From contig JAQUEZ010000262.1 in the NCBI GenBank assembly GCA_028684915.1, positions 1-8,251 on the forward strand: a DNA stretch of 8,251 bases. Reading direction: 5' to 3'. The notes under the pieces are model-generated. The model was not told the DNA's origin. It made no database searches and saw nothing but the letters and a program-made list of their open reading frames with translations. The stretch comes from Desulfobulbus sp. (GTDB lineage: Bacteria; Desulfobacterota; Desulfobulbia; Desulfobulbales; Desulfobulbaceae). Position numbers and translations under genes: made by a program. Shown piece after piece: positions 7,141 to 8,251 of the stretch. Positions within the stretch are counted from its first letter, which is position 1, and each line of letters starts with the position of its first letter.

Positions 7141-8106
7141 TTAGATCAGAATCCGCTCGACCTCATCGAGTGAGATCTGATCGTTGCGCCGGTCATAAAG
7201 ACCGGTGGTGCGGGCCGATTCATGGTTGGCCATCTGTTGCGCCACTTCGAGCTTACCGCCATTGCGTAAATATTCGGTGATCCCGGTTGCACGAAAACTG
7301 TGACAACATATTTGGGTACGAACTCCGGCATCCTCGGCGCGACGGCAAACCATGCGGTACACGTCCACCTGGTGCATAGGCTTATCGGAAAGCTGATTGC
7401 TGCGCCCGCGTACCGTGCGGAAAAGATACCCCTTTGCATCCTTACTAATCCCCGTACCCTCGATATAGGCTTCAAAATAGTGTTCGAGATTATGGTGGCA
7501 AGGCATTTCGTGACGCTTACCCCCTTTTTCGTGCAAACGTACCCAAGTGCGGCGGCCCTGCACATAAACATCTTCACCACGCATCTTAATGACCGCACCT
7601 ACTCTGGCGAAGGTATAGACCATCAGCCCGATCAGGGCGCGATCCCGCAGGCCGATCAACGAGTCCGTAGCAATGGAATCGAGCAAAACGCGAGCTTCTT
7701 CCGCCGAGAGCACAGGCGTTTTGCCCTTTTTCACCACATGTTTAGGTCCTCGAACAGCGTGGGCCGGGTTTGCCGGGATCACCTGACTGACGACTAACCA
7801 GTTAAAGAGCATACGGAGCGCGGCAAGCTGCAACTTGACCGAGGGGGCCGCGATTTTCTGCTGCAACCCCTCAACATAGGCAGCAACATGCACGGGCCGT
7901 ATTTGCCCCAATTCACCAATCCCCTGGTCCGCGCACCACGTCGCGAATCTGCCCACCGCCGTCGCATAGGCTTTGCGGGTATTAGGGTTTCTGATTTGCG
8001 CAGTGAAAAACTCGATCACCCGTTCCGCCGTCTTCGCATCCGGAGCAAAAAGCACTGGCAACGCCACCCCGTCCTGTCTCCCGATGACCACCAACGCTTC
8101 TGCCAT
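7141..8106 (-). CDS. Tyrosine recombinase/integrase (phage-integrase family)
   Basis: The protein is 321 residues from the preferred start. It has an N-terminal SAM-like core-binding domain (about 25-115, including NTRKAYATAVGRFATWC and a helix before VVSQVIPANPA) and a C-terminal catalytic domain. The catalytic set is complete, numbered from that start: R168 (FARVGAVI), K194 (HEKGGKRHEMP), H269-x-x-R272 (CHSFRATG), H295 (ANHES) and nucleophile Y304 (GLYDRR). It should therefore be active in strand exchange through a 3'-phosphotyrosine. The size and compact N-terminus resemble Xer-like and small element integrases rather than lambda-type ones. An upstream in-frame ATG (8133) would add 9 residues, but it lies in the palindrome and has only a distant AAGGA, whereas AAGGAGG directly precedes 8106. 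It probably mobilises or once mobilised this island. No excisionase gene is seen. Confidence 0.93.
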   Translation of the reverse strand: MAEALVVIGRQDGVALPVLFAPDAKTAERVIEFFTAQIRNPNTRKAYATAVGRFATWCADQGIGELGQIRPVHVAAYVEGLQQKIAAPSVKLQLAALRMLFNWLVVSQVIPANPAHAVRGPKHVVKKGKTPVLSAEEARVLLDSIATDSLIGLRDRALIGLMVYTFARVGAVIKMRGEDVYVQGRRTWVRLHEKGGKRHEMPCHHNLEHYFEAYIEGTGISKDAKGYLFRTVRGRSNQLSDKPMHQVDVYRMVCRRAEDAGVRTQICCHSFRATGITEYLRNGGKLEVAQQMANHESARTTGLYDRRNDQISLDEVERILI

Positions 8107-8110
8107 ACTC

Positions 8111-8117
8111 CCTCCTT
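8111..8117 (-). promoter_or_regulatory. Strong Shine-Dalgarno that decides the integrase start
   Basis: On the minus strand AAGGAGG lies 4 nt before the ATG at 8106. It would be internal coding sequence if the upstream ATG at 8133 were used, which argues for the shorter protein. Confidence 0.7.
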
Positions 8118-8127
8118 TTTCTTCCTC

Positions 8128-8163
8128 TTTCATGTATGATAACGTCCTTTATCATACATGAAA
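8128..8163. promoter_or_regulatory. dif/Xer-like palindrome upstream of the integrase
   Basis: TTTCATGTATGATAA (8128-8142) and TTATCATACATGAAA (8149-8163) are perfect reverse complements flanking an asymmetric 6-bp spacer CGTCCT. The inner part has the ATAA-N6-TTAT layout of Xer dif sites (11-bp arms, 6-bp centre). By eye the right arm matches the E. coli XerD arm at 8 of 11 positions and the left matches the XerC arm at 4 of 11. It lies 21 bp upstream of the preferred integrase start. It could be the core crossover site of the encoded recombinase, an operator for integrase expression, or both. TATGAT in the distal arm on the minus strand is a possible -10. The palindrome is certain; its role is inferred. 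Confidence 0.6.
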
Positions 8164-8197
8164 ACTGTTGTTGACTCTAGCCCTTTTAACCCTCGAC

Positions 8198-8233
8198 TCT
8201 CAAATCAAATAATAGTCAATCAGCTTCTCAAAT
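8198..8233. repeat. Two short direct repeats upstream of the integrase
   Basis: TCTCAAAT occurs at 8198-8205 and 8226-8233, 28 bp apart, in an AT-rich region. They could be arm-type protein-binding sites, but 8-mers this AT-rich can recur by chance. Nothing else is recognised between 8164 and the window end. Confidence 0.2.
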
Positions 8234-8251
8234 TTGACATAAAACAGGCTG

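Noticed and set aside
7141..8133. Integrase starting at the upstream ATG (8133).
   Set aside because: Its start would lie in the palindrome with a ribosome site 11 nt away, while AAGGAGG directly precedes the ATG at 8106.
1..8251. CRISPR array, tRNA or rRNA gene.
   Set aside because: No regularly spaced repeats, cloverleaf or rRNA-like sequence was seen on either strand by eye.

Overview
The window looks like part of a bacterial defence/mobile island, probably from a proteobacterium. That taxonomic guess rests on moderate GC, strong Shine-Dalgarno sites and the look of the integrase and the 60-residue small protein; it is low-confidence, and no rRNA, tRNA or housekeeping gene is present to anchor it.

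Layout. Positions 1-61 hold no recognisable gene. Positions 62-121 are a perfect 25-bp inverted repeat around a 10-nt loop, lying on the 5' end of a short PD-(D/E)XK nuclease ORF (76-564) that has no convincing start and looks 5'-truncated. A tight plus-strand run follows: hsdR, the type I restriction motor/nuclease subunit (579-3815); a YgjP-type zinc metallopeptidase overlapping it by 11 bp (3805-4515); and, after a 105-bp gap with its own ribosome binding site, an OLD-family AAA ATPase with a C-terminal TOPRIM-like domain (4621-6579). The hsdM and hsdS partners are not in the window and would be expected upstream.

Right of the ATPase is an AT-richer stretch (6580-7140). It holds a possible 22-codon basic ORF with a good Shine-Dalgarno, a hairpin that reads as a minus-strand terminator, a 60-aa YjzC-like small protein (6892-7074), and a GC-rich hairpin between convergent genes. 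A minus-strand tyrosine recombinase (about 7141-8106) closes the region. Just upstream of its start is a 15-bp-arm, 6-bp-spacer palindrome with the ATAA-N6-TTAT core geometry of Xer/dif sites. It is a candidate recombination site or autoregulatory operator.

Taken together, hsdR, the metallopeptidase and the OLD ATPase are plausibly anti-phage or anti-plasmid functions carried next to an integration module. The features most worth a second look are the palindrome beside the integrase, the perfect hairpin at the nuclease breakpoint, and the TOPRIM domain that lacks the second acid of its DxD motif.
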